The position numbers were made by a program, and so were the translations under genes. This document shows, one piece after another, positions 33,407-41,136 of a stretch of DNA of 64,000 bases (position 1 is the stretch's first letter; each line of letters starts with the position of its first letter). The notes beneath the pieces were generated by a model. It saw only the letters and a list, made by a program, of their open reading frames with translations, did no database searches and was not told the origin of the DNA. This stretch comes from JAKEFM01 sp035695825 (GTDB lineage: Bacteria > Planctomycetota > UBA1135 > JAKEFM01). The stretch is from NCBI GenBank assembly GCA_035695825.1, contig DASRRH010000034.1:124001-188000 (forward strand), written 5' to 3'.

Positions 33407-36400
33407 ATGATCGAACGACTCCTCCGAGCGTCCTTCGCCCGCCCCCTCGTCGTCCTCCTCCTCGTCGCCCTCGGGACGATGTTCGGCGCCTACGGCATCG
33501 CGGGTCTCCGCCGGGACGTCTTCCCCGACCTCTCCGCGCCCGTCTTCAATGTGATCGCGCAGAACCCGACGATGGGACCTGAGGAGCTCGAGGTCGCGAT
33601 CTCGATCCCCCTCGAAAACGGCCTCGCGGGACTTCCGGGAATCCGCCGAGTCCGTTCGGTCTGTCAGCTCGGGGTCGCGCAAGTCACGGTCGAGTTCGAG
33701 CCCGACGCCGATTACTACCGCTCGCGGCAGTTCGTTGCCGAGCGCATCAACCAGGCGACTTCGGCCCTCCCCCCGGGCACAGAACCGCCCCTGCTTTCCA
33801 GCCTCACGGGGCGGCTCAACGAGATCTTCGAGTTCACGCTCGAAGCGGACCCGGGCGCAACCGACCTCCTCACCCTTCGTGACCTCGCCGAGTTCGAGGT
33901 TCGCAACCGCCTGCTCGCCGTCCCTGGAGTCGCCGCCGTCGAGCGGCTCGGCGGCTACCTGCGCGAGTTTCAGGTCCTCCTCGACCCCGAGAGGATGCGC
34001 GCGCGGGCCGTGTCGGTGGAGGAGGTGTTGCACGCCGTGCGCGAGGCAGGCGCCAACGCGCCCGGGGGCTTCCTCACTCAAGGCTCGGTCGAGGTGACGG
34101 TCCGGACCGTCGCCCGACCCTCCGGAACGAAGGACCTGCGCGACGTCCTCGTCGGTCGCCGGGGCGATGTGCCCGTCCTCCTCGCCGACGTGGCGGACGT
34201 GCGCGAGGGGCCGGCGATCCGCCGCGGGATCGCTCATCGACTTCAGGGAGAAGTCGTCTCCTGTCGCGTCGTGAAGCAGTTCGGGGCGGACACCGTGCAG
34301 GTCGCCCGGGGAATCCGCCGCGCGCTCGAGGACCTGCGTGCCGTGCTGCCGCCGGGCATCCGGGCGCGAGTGGTCTACGACCAGTCCGACCTCATTCACG
34401 AGGCCCTCTGGGGCGTGACGCGGGCGATCCTCATCGGCGCGGTCTTCGTGATCGCGGTCATCCTCGCTCTGCTCGGCGACCTGCGGGCCGCCCTCCTGAT
34501 CGTGGTCGTCCTGCCCGTCTCTCTGCTCATCGCCTCGCTCGCCCTCGCGAGGTTCGACATCGGCTTCAACACGATGACGCTCGGCGGCTTCGCGATCGCC
34601 GTCGGCCTCCTCGTGGACGCGTCGATCATCATGATCGAGAACATCGTCCACAGGCTCTCGAGCGCGACGGCCGCGAATCGCCGCGAGGTCGCGCTGCACG
34701 CGGCGCGCGAGGTCGGGAGGCCCATCGCCTTCGCCGTGTCGGTGCTGATCGCCGTCTTCCTTCCTCTCCTCTCGCTGTCGGGAATCGAGGGGCGGATGTA
34801 TCGACCGCTCGCCGGAGCGGTGGTCGCCTCCCTCGCGGTCGCGCTCCTGCTCGCGCTCTCCGCCGTGCCCGTGGCGGCGGCAGTGTTTCTGGGAAAGAGC
34901 GCGGCGTCGAGGGGAGACACGTGGCTCGTTCGTCGTGTGAAGGCCCTCTACGTGCCCGTGTTGGACTTCAGCCTCCGGCGCGCCGGCGTCGTGCAACTCG
35001 GGACGCTCCTCGTCACAGTGCCGGTGCTCGCGCTCGCGTTCGGGATCGGGATCGAGTTCATGCCCGAGCTCGACGAGGGGGCATTGCTCGTCCAGACCCT
35101 CGTTCCGGCCGAAGCCTCGTTGCAGGAGGTCGACGCACTCAACCACCGCGTCGAGGACGAGTTCCGGGCCTTCCCCGAAGTCGAGGACGTCGTGCGCAGG
35201 ACCGGGCGTGCCGAGCGGACCGAGGACCCCATGCCGCACACCCTCTCGGATGTGCTCGTCGTGTTCAGGAAGGATCGGAAGAGGACTGCGGCCGAACTCG
35301 AGAAGGCGATGCGCGAGAAGGTCGAGAATCTCCCCGCCGTCGGGACCCTCTTCACGACGCCGCTCGGGATGCGCATCGACGAGGGACTCGGAGGGACGCC
35401 CGCCGACATCGCGGTCCGCATCTTCGGGCCCGACCTCGATCAGCTCGCCCGTTCGGCCGAGGCGGCACGCGAGATCGTCGCGGGGGTCGAGGGACTCGCG
35501 GACCTCCGCGTCGAGCCGCTGACCGGTCTCCCCCAGGTGAAGATCGAGATCGACCGGGCCGCCGCCGCGCGGTACGGACTCACCCCCGGCGAGATCAGCG
35601 AGACTGCCCGGATCGCCCTCGCCGGGGAGAGGGTGGGCGAGGTCTGGATCCCGCCGCGCCGCTACGACGTCGTCGTGCGCCTTCCCGAGGACCGGAAGAC
35701 CGATCCCGCGGCGCTGCGACAGATCTTGCTCACTGGAACCGGGGGACTCCGCGTCCCCCTCGACCAGGTCGCGAGGATCGAGTTCGGGGTGGGGCCGAGT
35801 GCGGTTCGTCGCCAGGCGGGGATGCGACGGGTCGCTCTCGAGGCTTCCGTCGTCGGCGGCGACCTCGTCGGCTCTGCACGCCGGGTCGAGGAGCGTCTGC
35901 GTCGCGAACTGCGGCTCCCCTCGGGTTACTTCTTCGAGGTGGGCGGTCGCGTCGAGCAGGCCGGACGAGCGAGCCGGTCGCTCACCTTCGCCCTCGTCGC
36001 GGCGTGCGCCGCCGTGTTCCTGCTGCTGCAGCTCGCGCTCGGATCGCTCGCCGACACCCTCGTCATCCTTGGGACCCTGCCAACTGCCATCGTCGGAGCG
36101 GTCCTCGCCCTGAAGGTTTCCGGCGAGACATGGAACGTGTCCTCCATCGTCGGGGTGCTCGGACTCCTCGGCATTGCGGTCCAGAATGGACTCGTCCTGA
36201 TCACGCAGACACGCGGCCTCTTGGCCGAAGGAAAGCCCTTCCGAGAAGCGCTCCGCGAGGCGAGCGTGGGACGGGTAAGGCCCAAGCTCATGACGGCCGG
36301 CGTCGCGATTCTCGCTCTCCTCCCCCTGGTCGTCGTTCGTCTTCCCGGCACCGAGATCGAACGTCCACTTGCAGTCGTCATGATCGGGGGACTCGTCACC

Positions 36401-36592
36401 TCCACCCTGTTCACGTTGCTCGCGCTCCCGACCTTCTACTCCTTCGTCGAGGGCCTCCGCTCGCGCCGAAGACGCGAGGCCGGGACGGTCGTCTTAGCGG
36501 AAGCAACCTCTCCGGAAGGGGTTGCCCCTGCAAGGGTTGACCCGGAGAGCGGAGGGGAAAGTCGGCCTTCCCAGGCGTGCCCGGTTGCGTGA
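33407..36592 (+). CDS. czcA: Heavy-metal efflux RND pump, CzcA/CusA family
   Basis: A 1061-aa inner-membrane proton antiporter with the usual 12-helix, two-porter-domain layout. TM1 is LVVLLLVALGTMFGAYGIAGL, and the PVFNVIAQNPTMGPEELE and ENGLAGLPGIRRVRS segments are typical of HME-RND pumps. TM4 reads GGFAIAVGLLVDASIIMIENIVHRL, closer to CusA's pattern than to the 'DFGIIVD' of zinc-cobalt CzcA, so a monovalent-metal (Cu/Ag) pump is possible. FMPELDEGALLVQ is conserved. The three efflux genes look somewhat less GC-biased at third positions than their neighbours, which would fit horizontal gain; I have not measured it. Confidence 0.93.
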   Translation: MIERLLRASFARPLVVLLLVALGTMFGAYGIAGLRRDVFPDLSAPVFNVIAQNPTMGPEELEVAISIPLENGLAGLPGIRRVRSVCQLGVAQVTVEFEPDADYYRSRQFVAERINQATSALPPGTEPPLLSSLTGRLNEIFEFTLEADPGATDLLTLRDLAEFEVRNRLLAVPGVAAVERLGGYLREFQVLLDPERMRARAVSVEEVLHAVREAGANAPGGFLTQGSVEVTVRTVARPSGTKDLRDVLVGRRGDVPVLLADVADVREGPAIRRGIAHRLQGEVVSCRVVKQFGADTVQVARGIRRALEDLRAVLPPGIRARVVYDQSDLIHEALWGVTRAILIGAVFVIAVILALLGDLRAALLIVVVLPVSLLIASLALARFDIGFNTMTLGGFAIAVGLLVDASIIMIENIVHRLSSATAANRREVALHAAREVGRPIAFAVSVLIAVFLPLLSLSGIEGRMYRPLAGAVVASLAVALLLALSAVPVAAAVFLGKSAASRGDTWLVRRVKALYVPVLDFSLRRAGVVQLGTLLVTVPVLALAFGIGIEFMPELDEGALLVQTLVPAEASLQEVDALNHRVEDEFRAFPEVEDVVRRTGRAERTEDPMPHTLSDVLVVFRKDRKRTAAELEKAMREKVENLPAVGTLFTTPLGMRIDEGLGGTPADIAVRIFGPDLDQLARSAEAAREIVAGVEGLADLRVEPLTGLPQVKIEIDRAAAARYGLTPGEISETARIALAGERVGEVWIPPRRYDVVVRLPEDRKTDPAALRQILLTGTGGLRVPLDQVARIEFGVGPSAVRRQAGMRRVALEASVVGGDLVGSARRVEERLRRELRLPSGYFFEVGGRVEQAGRASRSLTFALVAACAAVFLLLQLALGSLADTLVILGTLPTAIVGAVLALKVSGETWNVSSIVGVLGLLGIAVQNGLVLITQTRGLLAEGKPFREALREASVGRVRPKLMTAGVAILALLPLVVVRLPGTEIERPLAVVMIGGLVTSTLFTLLALPTFYSFVEGLRSRRRREAGTVVLAEATSPEGVAPARVDPESGGESRPSQACPVA

Positions 36593-36665
36593 GGGACTCC
36601 CCAGAACCGGGCCGGAGGGGGGGGGGGGGCGGAGTGCGGGGCCGGAGTAGGAAAGGGAGATCCAG

Positions 36666-36696
36666 AAAAAAAAGCCGGCGGGCAAGGCCCGCCGGC
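36666..36696 (-). terminator. Intrinsic terminator on the minus strand
   Basis: A perfect 10-bp stem (arms 36674-36683 and 36687-36696, three-base loop) preceded on the plus strand by eight A. On the minus strand this reads as a GC stem followed by eight T, a textbook terminator. No minus-strand protein gene lies to its right, where the sensor kinase gene starts on the plus strand. Confidence 0.75.
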
Positions 36697-36830
36697 GCAG
36701 GCTCCGGCGACCGGGACCGCCTGCCCCCTGGACGCTCTTTGAGAACGGCCCCGGACGCCCGGTGCGCCCGTCTTGTCGCTCGGAATCGGGAGGGTTCGGC
36801 CCTCCCACGCCCTTCCTAGTCGGGAGGTCC
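36666..36830 (-). ncRNA. Candidate small RNA ending at the minus-strand terminator
   Basis: Between the terminator and the divergent kinase gene, the minus strand holds further hairpins: a perfect 7-bp stem GGGAGGG/CCCTCCC (about 36789-36807) and a 5-bp or longer stem CAGGC/GCCTG (about 36697-36725). A weak -10 (TAGGAA) lies near 36816 on the minus strand. The transcript would be roughly 130-165 nt. It does not show the SRP RNA apical motif nor a recognised riboswitch. The 5' end is approximate and the call rests mainly on the orphan terminator. Confidence 0.4.
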
Positions 36831-36863
36831 CCGCCGGTAACGCGGCCGGCGCGCGCCCCCCCC

Positions 36864-36869
36864 TAGAAT
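36864..36869 (+). promoter_or_regulatory. -10 box (TAGAAT) for the sensor kinase
   Basis: TAGAAT in CTAGAATC (36863-36870), 7 bases before the GTG start at 36877, again leaderless geometry. A run of eight C precedes it and no -35 match is seen. Confidence 0.5.
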
Positions 36870-36876
36870 CTCGCTC

Positions 36877-38796
36877 GTGAGGCTCCGGAGCATCTCCTCG
36901 AAGCTCCTCCTCGCCGCCGTCGTCGCGGTCGCCCTCCCGTTCCTCGCCTTCACGGTCTTCGTCCACGACCTGATGGAGGAGCGCCTCTCGGCGGACGTGG
37001 TCGAGTACTTCCTCCGGAGCAAGGCCTCCGACCTCGCCGACAAGATCGACCTCCTCGTCGAGGAGCGGAACAAGGACCTCGCGATCTGGCAGACCGACGA
37101 CGAGGGGATCCAGGCCCTCCGACGTCCGGACGACCCCAAGGCGCGCCAGACCCTGGTCGACTCGCTCACCCGCTTCGGGGTCGTGAAGGGGGTCTACGAC
37201 GCGCTCCTCGTCGCCGACCGGGAGGGGCGGGTGGTCGCGACGAACACGGTGTTCCGGGACGACCCGAACCTCTCGCCTGCCTGGGGGGCCTCCCTCCTCG
37301 GCCGGGACGTCTCCTCGCTCCCCTGGTTCCGGGAGGCGATCCAGGGGAAAACCTACCGCGAGGACTGGCACATCTCGCCCCTCACCCACCCCGAGACGCC
37401 CGCCTCCGCGCGGGACTCCTCCGAGTGCGGCGTCGGCTTCGCCGGGCCGATCCTCGACGGCGGCGAGGTCCTCGGGGTCTGGTACAGCCTGATGAACTGG
37501 TCCTTCGTCCAGGAGCAGATCCTCGGCCGGGTGAAGGAGTACTTCCGCGAGCTGCGCGGCCCGGAGTTCTACCCCTCGGGATACGCCTTCCTCTGGAAGT
37601 CCGACGCCGACACCGTGATCGGGCACGACAACCCGCGGCTCTACGGCCTGCGGGTCTCGGCCCCCCCGATCTCCCTCCCGCAGCTCACGGAGGCCGCGCG
37701 CCGGGAGAAGTGGGGGGTCTTCCCGCGCTACGAGTGGCCCCCGGGGACGGGCAAGCTCGCCGCGTTCAAGCACTGCCGCGGCCCCGAGGAAGGGGGATTC
37801 GGCTGGATCGTCGGGATCGGGATCAACAACGAGGACATCTTCCGGACGGCGCACGAGTTCGGGGCGGCGCTCACCCGCACGACGGTCGTCTGGCTCGCGG
37901 CCGTCCTGGTCGCGACCTGGTTCCTCTCGCGCGCCTTCGTGCGTCCCCTCCGACGGCTCACCGAGTTCACCGAGCGCGTCGCCGCCGGAGACCTGACCGG
38001 GCGCGTCGAGGTCGGCACGCGGGACGAGGTCGGCGCGCTCGCCGATTCGTTCAACCGGATGACGGCGGAGGTCGCGGGGAGCCGCGAGCGCCTCGTCCGG
38101 GCGGAGAAGGAGGCGGCCTGGCGGGAGATGGCGCGCCAGATCGCCCACGAGATCAAGAACCCCCTCACCCCGATGCGCCTCTCGACGACGATGCTCCAGC
38201 GCGCGCAGCGGGAGCGCGCCCCCGACTTCGAGCGCATCTTCGAGCGCTCGACCGGGACGCTGCTCCGCCAGATCGAGGGTCTGCAGCGGATCGCGAGCGA
38301 CTTCGCCGCGTTCGCGGGGGGGGCGAGGCGCGTCCCGCGGCGGCTCTCGCTCGCGGAGATCGCCCGGGAGTTCCCGGAGATGTACGCCGGGTGGGCGGCG
38401 GAGAGGGGGATCCGGTTCGAGGCCGCCCTCGCGGACGCGGAGGTCGTCGCAGACGAGGGCGAACTCCGCCGCCTCTTCATCAATCTCCTCGACAACGCCT
38501 TCGAGGCGGCCCGCGAGGGAGGGAACGTCCGTCTCGAAGTCGCGCGGGACGGCGCGAACGCGCTCCTCCTCGTCGAGGACGACGGGGGGGGGCTCCCCGA
38601 GGAGGTGCGCGCGCGCCTGTTCGAGCCCTACTTCTCGACGAAGACGACCGGGACGGGGCTTGGCCTGGCGATCTGCCGACGGATCGCCGCGGACCTCGGC
38701 GGGTCGATCGCGCTCGAGCCGCGCCCGGGCGGCGGAACGCGGGCGCGGGTGACGATCCCCCTCGCGCGGGAGGGGTCGGACGGAGAATCCCCATGA
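36877..38796 (+). CDS. Membrane sensor histidine kinase (dCache-like, HAMP, HisKA, HATPase)
   Basis: A 639-aa kinase. TM1 (about residues 9-28) and TM2 (about 332-352) enclose a roughly 300-residue periplasmic domain of Cache type (DALLVADREGRVVATNTVF, LPWFREAIQGKTY, VGFAGPILDGGEVLGVWY). Then come HAMP (FVRPLRRLTEFTERVAAGDLTGRV), a HisKA box with the phosphorylated His in QIAHEIKNPLTPMRLS, and an HATPase domain (N box INLLDNAFEAAREGG, G1 VEDDGGGLPEE, F/G2 FSTKTTGTGLGLAICRR). It is closest in style to NtrY-type kinases. No response regulator is adjacent. The stop overlaps the next gene as ATGA. Confidence 0.93.
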   Translation: MRLRSISSKLLLAAVVAVALPFLAFTVFVHDLMEERLSADVVEYFLRSKASDLADKIDLLVEERNKDLAIWQTDDEGIQALRRPDDPKARQTLVDSLTRFGVVKGVYDALLVADREGRVVATNTVFRDDPNLSPAWGASLLGRDVSSLPWFREAIQGKTYREDWHISPLTHPETPASARDSSECGVGFAGPILDGGEVLGVWYSLMNWSFVQEQILGRVKEYFRELRGPEFYPSGYAFLWKSDADTVIGHDNPRLYGLRVSAPPISLPQLTEAARREKWGVFPRYEWPPGTGKLAAFKHCRGPEEGGFGWIVGIGINNEDIFRTAHEFGAALTRTTVVWLAAVLVATWFLSRAFVRPLRRLTEFTERVAAGDLTGRVEVGTRDEVGALADSFNRMTAEVAGSRERLVRAEKEAAWREMARQIAHEIKNPLTPMRLSTTMLQRAQRERAPDFERIFERSTGTLLRQIEGLQRIASDFAAFAGGARRVPRRLSLAEIAREFPEMYAGWAAERGIRFEAALADAEVVADEGELRRLFINLLDNAFEAAREGGNVRLEVARDGANALLLVEDDGGGLPEEVRARLFEPYFSTKTTGTGLGLAICRRIAADLGGSIALEPRPGGGTRARVTIPLAREGSDGESP

Positions 38797-39962
38797 AAAA
38801 ACTTCGCCACTACGGCAGCCGGGAAGACTCCCGGCGCGGGGGCCCCCTCGCTCCCGACCTCACCCGTTCGACGACCTTCGAGAAGGGGAACGCCGAGGAG
38901 GTCCGGGCCGTCGGGGTCGGCGAGGCGCCCGGCGAGTTCTACCCGCGCCACGGGACGCCGAACGGGCGGATGCTCGAGGCGCGCCTCGCCGAGCTCGAGG
39001 GGGCCGACGGGGCGGTCACCTTCGCCTCGGGGATGGCGGCGCTCCACGCGATCGTCTTCGGCCTCCTCCGCTCCGGCGACCGGGTGGCGGCGAGCCGCGA
39101 GGTCTACGGGGGGATGACGGCGATGCTCCGGGAGGACGCGCCCCGCTTCGGGATCGAGGTCCGCCCCTTCGACCCCTTCGACCGCCGCTCCGTCGCGCGC
39201 GTCCTCGACGGGGGAGTGAACCTCGTCCACGTCGAGACCCCGACGAATCCCCTCTGCCGGGTCGTCGACCTCGCCCCCCTCGCCGCGGCGGCGAAGCGGG
39301 CGGGGTCCCTCCTGTCCGTCGACGCGACCTTCTGCCCGCCGCCGTTCCAGAACGCTCTCGCGCACGGGGCGGACCTCGTCATGCACAGCGCGACGAAGTT
39401 CCTCGGCGGCCACTCCGACGCCCTGGCCGGCGTCGTCGCCGGCCGTCACGAGCTCCTCGAGCCGATCGAGGCGTTCCGCCTCCGCACGGGGGGGATCCTC
39501 GGGCCCGACACGGCCTGGCTGGTCCAGCGCTCCCTCGGCACCCTCGAGCTCCGCGTCCGGGCGGAGTCGGAGAGGGCGCATCGCCTCGCGGGCTACCTCG
39601 AGGGGATCCGTTCGCGCGGCGGCCGGATCGACGCGGTCCACTACCCCGGCCTCCCGGGCCATCCGGACCACGCCGTCGCGAAGCGCCAGATGAAGTCGTT
39701 CGGCGCGGTCCTCGCCTTCGAGGTCGCGGGGGGGCTCGAGCCGGCGCGGCGCGTCTACGACCGCTTCCGCGTGATCCGCCGCGCCGTGTCCCTCGGCGGG
39801 ATCGAGACCCTCGCCTCCCTCCCCGTCCACACCTCCCACGCCATGGCGAGTCCCGAGGAGAGGAAGCACGCGGGGATCGCCGAGGGGTTGATCCGGCTCT
39901 CCGTCGGCCTCGAGCCGGTCGAGGAGCTCGAGGCGGACCTCGCCTCCGCGCTCGAGGGATGA
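38793..39962 (+). CDS. Cys/Met-metabolism PLP-dependent enzyme (trans-sulfuration family)
   Basis: A 389-aa enzyme of the cystathionine gamma-synthase / methionine gamma-lyase fold. Motifs: LAPDLTRSTTFE, YPRHGTPNGRMLEARLAELEG, TFASGMAALHAIVFGLL, the PLP ring-stacking region VHVETPTNPLCRVVD, and the Schiff-base Lys in DLVMHSATKFLGGHSDALAG. The C-terminal half has SLGGIETLASLPVHTSHA and IRLSVGLEP. Which reaction (beta/gamma-elimination or gamma-synthase) cannot be fixed from sequence. It is coupled both to the kinase upstream and, by a 4-base overlap, to the epimerase downstream. Confidence 0.9.
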   Translation: MKKLRHYGSREDSRRGGPLAPDLTRSTTFEKGNAEEVRAVGVGEAPGEFYPRHGTPNGRMLEARLAELEGADGAVTFASGMAALHAIVFGLLRSGDRVAASREVYGGMTAMLREDAPRFGIEVRPFDPFDRRSVARVLDGGVNLVHVETPTNPLCRVVDLAPLAAAAKRAGSLLSVDATFCPPPFQNALAHGADLVMHSATKFLGGHSDALAGVVAGRHELLEPIEAFRLRTGGILGPDTAWLVQRSLGTLELRVRAESERAHRLAGYLEGIRSRGGRIDAVHYPGLPGHPDHAVAKRQMKSFGAVLAFEVAGGLEPARRVYDRFRVIRRAVSLGGIETLASLPVHTSHAMASPEERKHAGIAEGLIRLSVGLEPVEELEADLASALEG

Positions 39963-41041
39963 AGGTCTTCGTCACCGGAGGGACGGGCTTCGTCGGCTCG
40001 GCCCTCGTCCGTTCCCTCTGCGCGCGGGGGGACGTGGTGACCGGCCTCCGCCGCGCGGAATCCCCGGTCGGGCGGCTCGGGGAGCTGCCGGTCCGCTGGG
40101 TCGAGGCGCCCCTCACCGACGAGCCGGCGCTCGCGCGGGCGAGCGCCGGCGCCGAGGTCTTCTTCCACGTCGCGGCCGACCTCTCCTACAGCCGCCGCGA
40201 CCGCGGCCGGCAGTTCGAGACGAACGTGCTCGGCACCCGCGCGGTTGCCGCGGCCGCGCTCCGCGTCGGGGCGCGACGGCTCGTCCACACGAGCAGCGTC
40301 GCGGCGGTCGGGATCCGCGACGGGCCGACCCTCCTCGACGAGTCGTCTCCCTACAGCGCCGCCCCCCTCGACATCGGCTACTTCGAGACGAAGCGGCAGG
40401 CCGAGGGGGAGGTCGCCCGCGCCGTCGAGCGCGGACTCGACGCCGTGACCGTAAACCCTTCGGTCGTGCTCGGCCCCGGGTTCGGCCGCGGCAACTCCGG
40501 CGCGATCGTCCTCGCCGTCGCGAAGCGGCGGATCCCGTTCGTCCCGCCCGGCGGCGTCAACTGCGTCGGCATCGACGACGTCGTCTCGGGCCACTTGCTC
40601 GCGCTCGAGCGGGGCCGGAGAGGGGAGCGCTACATCCTCGGTTCGGAGAACCTGACCTACGGGGCGCTCTTCGAGCGGATCGCCCGCCTCGCGGGGGTCC
40701 GTCCACGCGGCCGGAGCGTCCGGGGCGGTCTCCTCCTCGGCTTCGTCCGCGCGCTGCGCGCCCTCGACCGGCTCGGGCTCGTCGGGCGCCGTCTGCGTCC
40801 CGAGGCCCTCGCGACCCTCGGCCGCTACCTCTGGTTCGACTCGGGGAAGGCCCGGCGCGAGCTCGGGTGGACCCCCTCTCCAATCGACGCGGCGATCCGC
40901 GCGACGCTCGAGGACTTCCGGGCGAGGGGGGTGTTACCGCCGAGAGCGCGCGACCTATCCGAGGTTCCCCGTTCGGAGCCGGTCCCCGGTCCCAGCCCGG
41001 AGCGGGGGCAGGGCTCGCTCGCGCACAGGAGGGATCTTTGA
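39959..41041 (+). CDS. NAD(P)-dependent epimerase/reductase (extended SDR, DFR/HpnA-like)
   Basis: A 360-aa extended short-chain dehydrogenase. The nucleotide loop is MKVFVTGGTGFVGSALVRSL. Then come FHVAADLSYSRRD, VHTSSVAAVG (catalytic Ser), the YxxxK pair in YFETKRQAEGEVARA, and VTVNPSVVLGPGFGRGNSG. The profile resembles dihydroflavonol-4-reductase-like enzymes, including HpnA near hopanoid genes. No hopanoid genes are seen here, so the substrate is unknown. The tail past residue about 325 is Pro/Ser-rich and probably disordered. Confidence 0.88.
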   Translation: MKVFVTGGTGFVGSALVRSLCARGDVVTGLRRAESPVGRLGELPVRWVEAPLTDEPALARASAGAEVFFHVAADLSYSRRDRGRQFETNVLGTRAVAAAALRVGARRLVHTSSVAAVGIRDGPTLLDESSPYSAAPLDIGYFETKRQAEGEVARAVERGLDAVTVNPSVVLGPGFGRGNSGAIVLAVAKRRIPFVPPGGVNCVGIDDVVSGHLLALERGRRGERYILGSENLTYGALFERIARLAGVRPRGRSVRGGLLLGFVRALRALDRLGLVGRRLRPEALATLGRYLWFDSGKARRELGWTPSPIDAAIRATLEDFRARGVLPPRARDLSEVPRSEPVPGPSPERGQGSLAHRRDL

Positions 41042-41136
41042 AGAGGAACAGGTGACGCTGCGCGAGGGCGGCGAGGTCGAGGGTCGCTCGGGAGCGCTCG
41101 AGGATTGACGCCCGAGCCAGCGCCCCAGAAAGGACA

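Noticed and set aside
36674..36696. Reading the hairpin as a terminator for the metal-efflux operon on the plus strand
   Set aside because: The T-run lies on the minus-strand side (eight A before the stem on plus). On the plus strand no T follows, so it cannot act as a standard terminator in that direction.
36735..36747. GCTCTTTGAGAAC, similar to an rRNA boxA antiterminator or CRISPR leader motif
   Set aside because: No rRNA or repeat array follows, and a single 13-base resemblance is not enough.
36666..36830. SRP (4.5S) RNA or 6S RNA in the minus-strand gap
   Set aside because: The SRP apical motif (GGUC..GGAAGGAAGCA..CC) is absent and I could not fold a 6S-like long rod with a central bubble. 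It is kept only as an unnamed small RNA.
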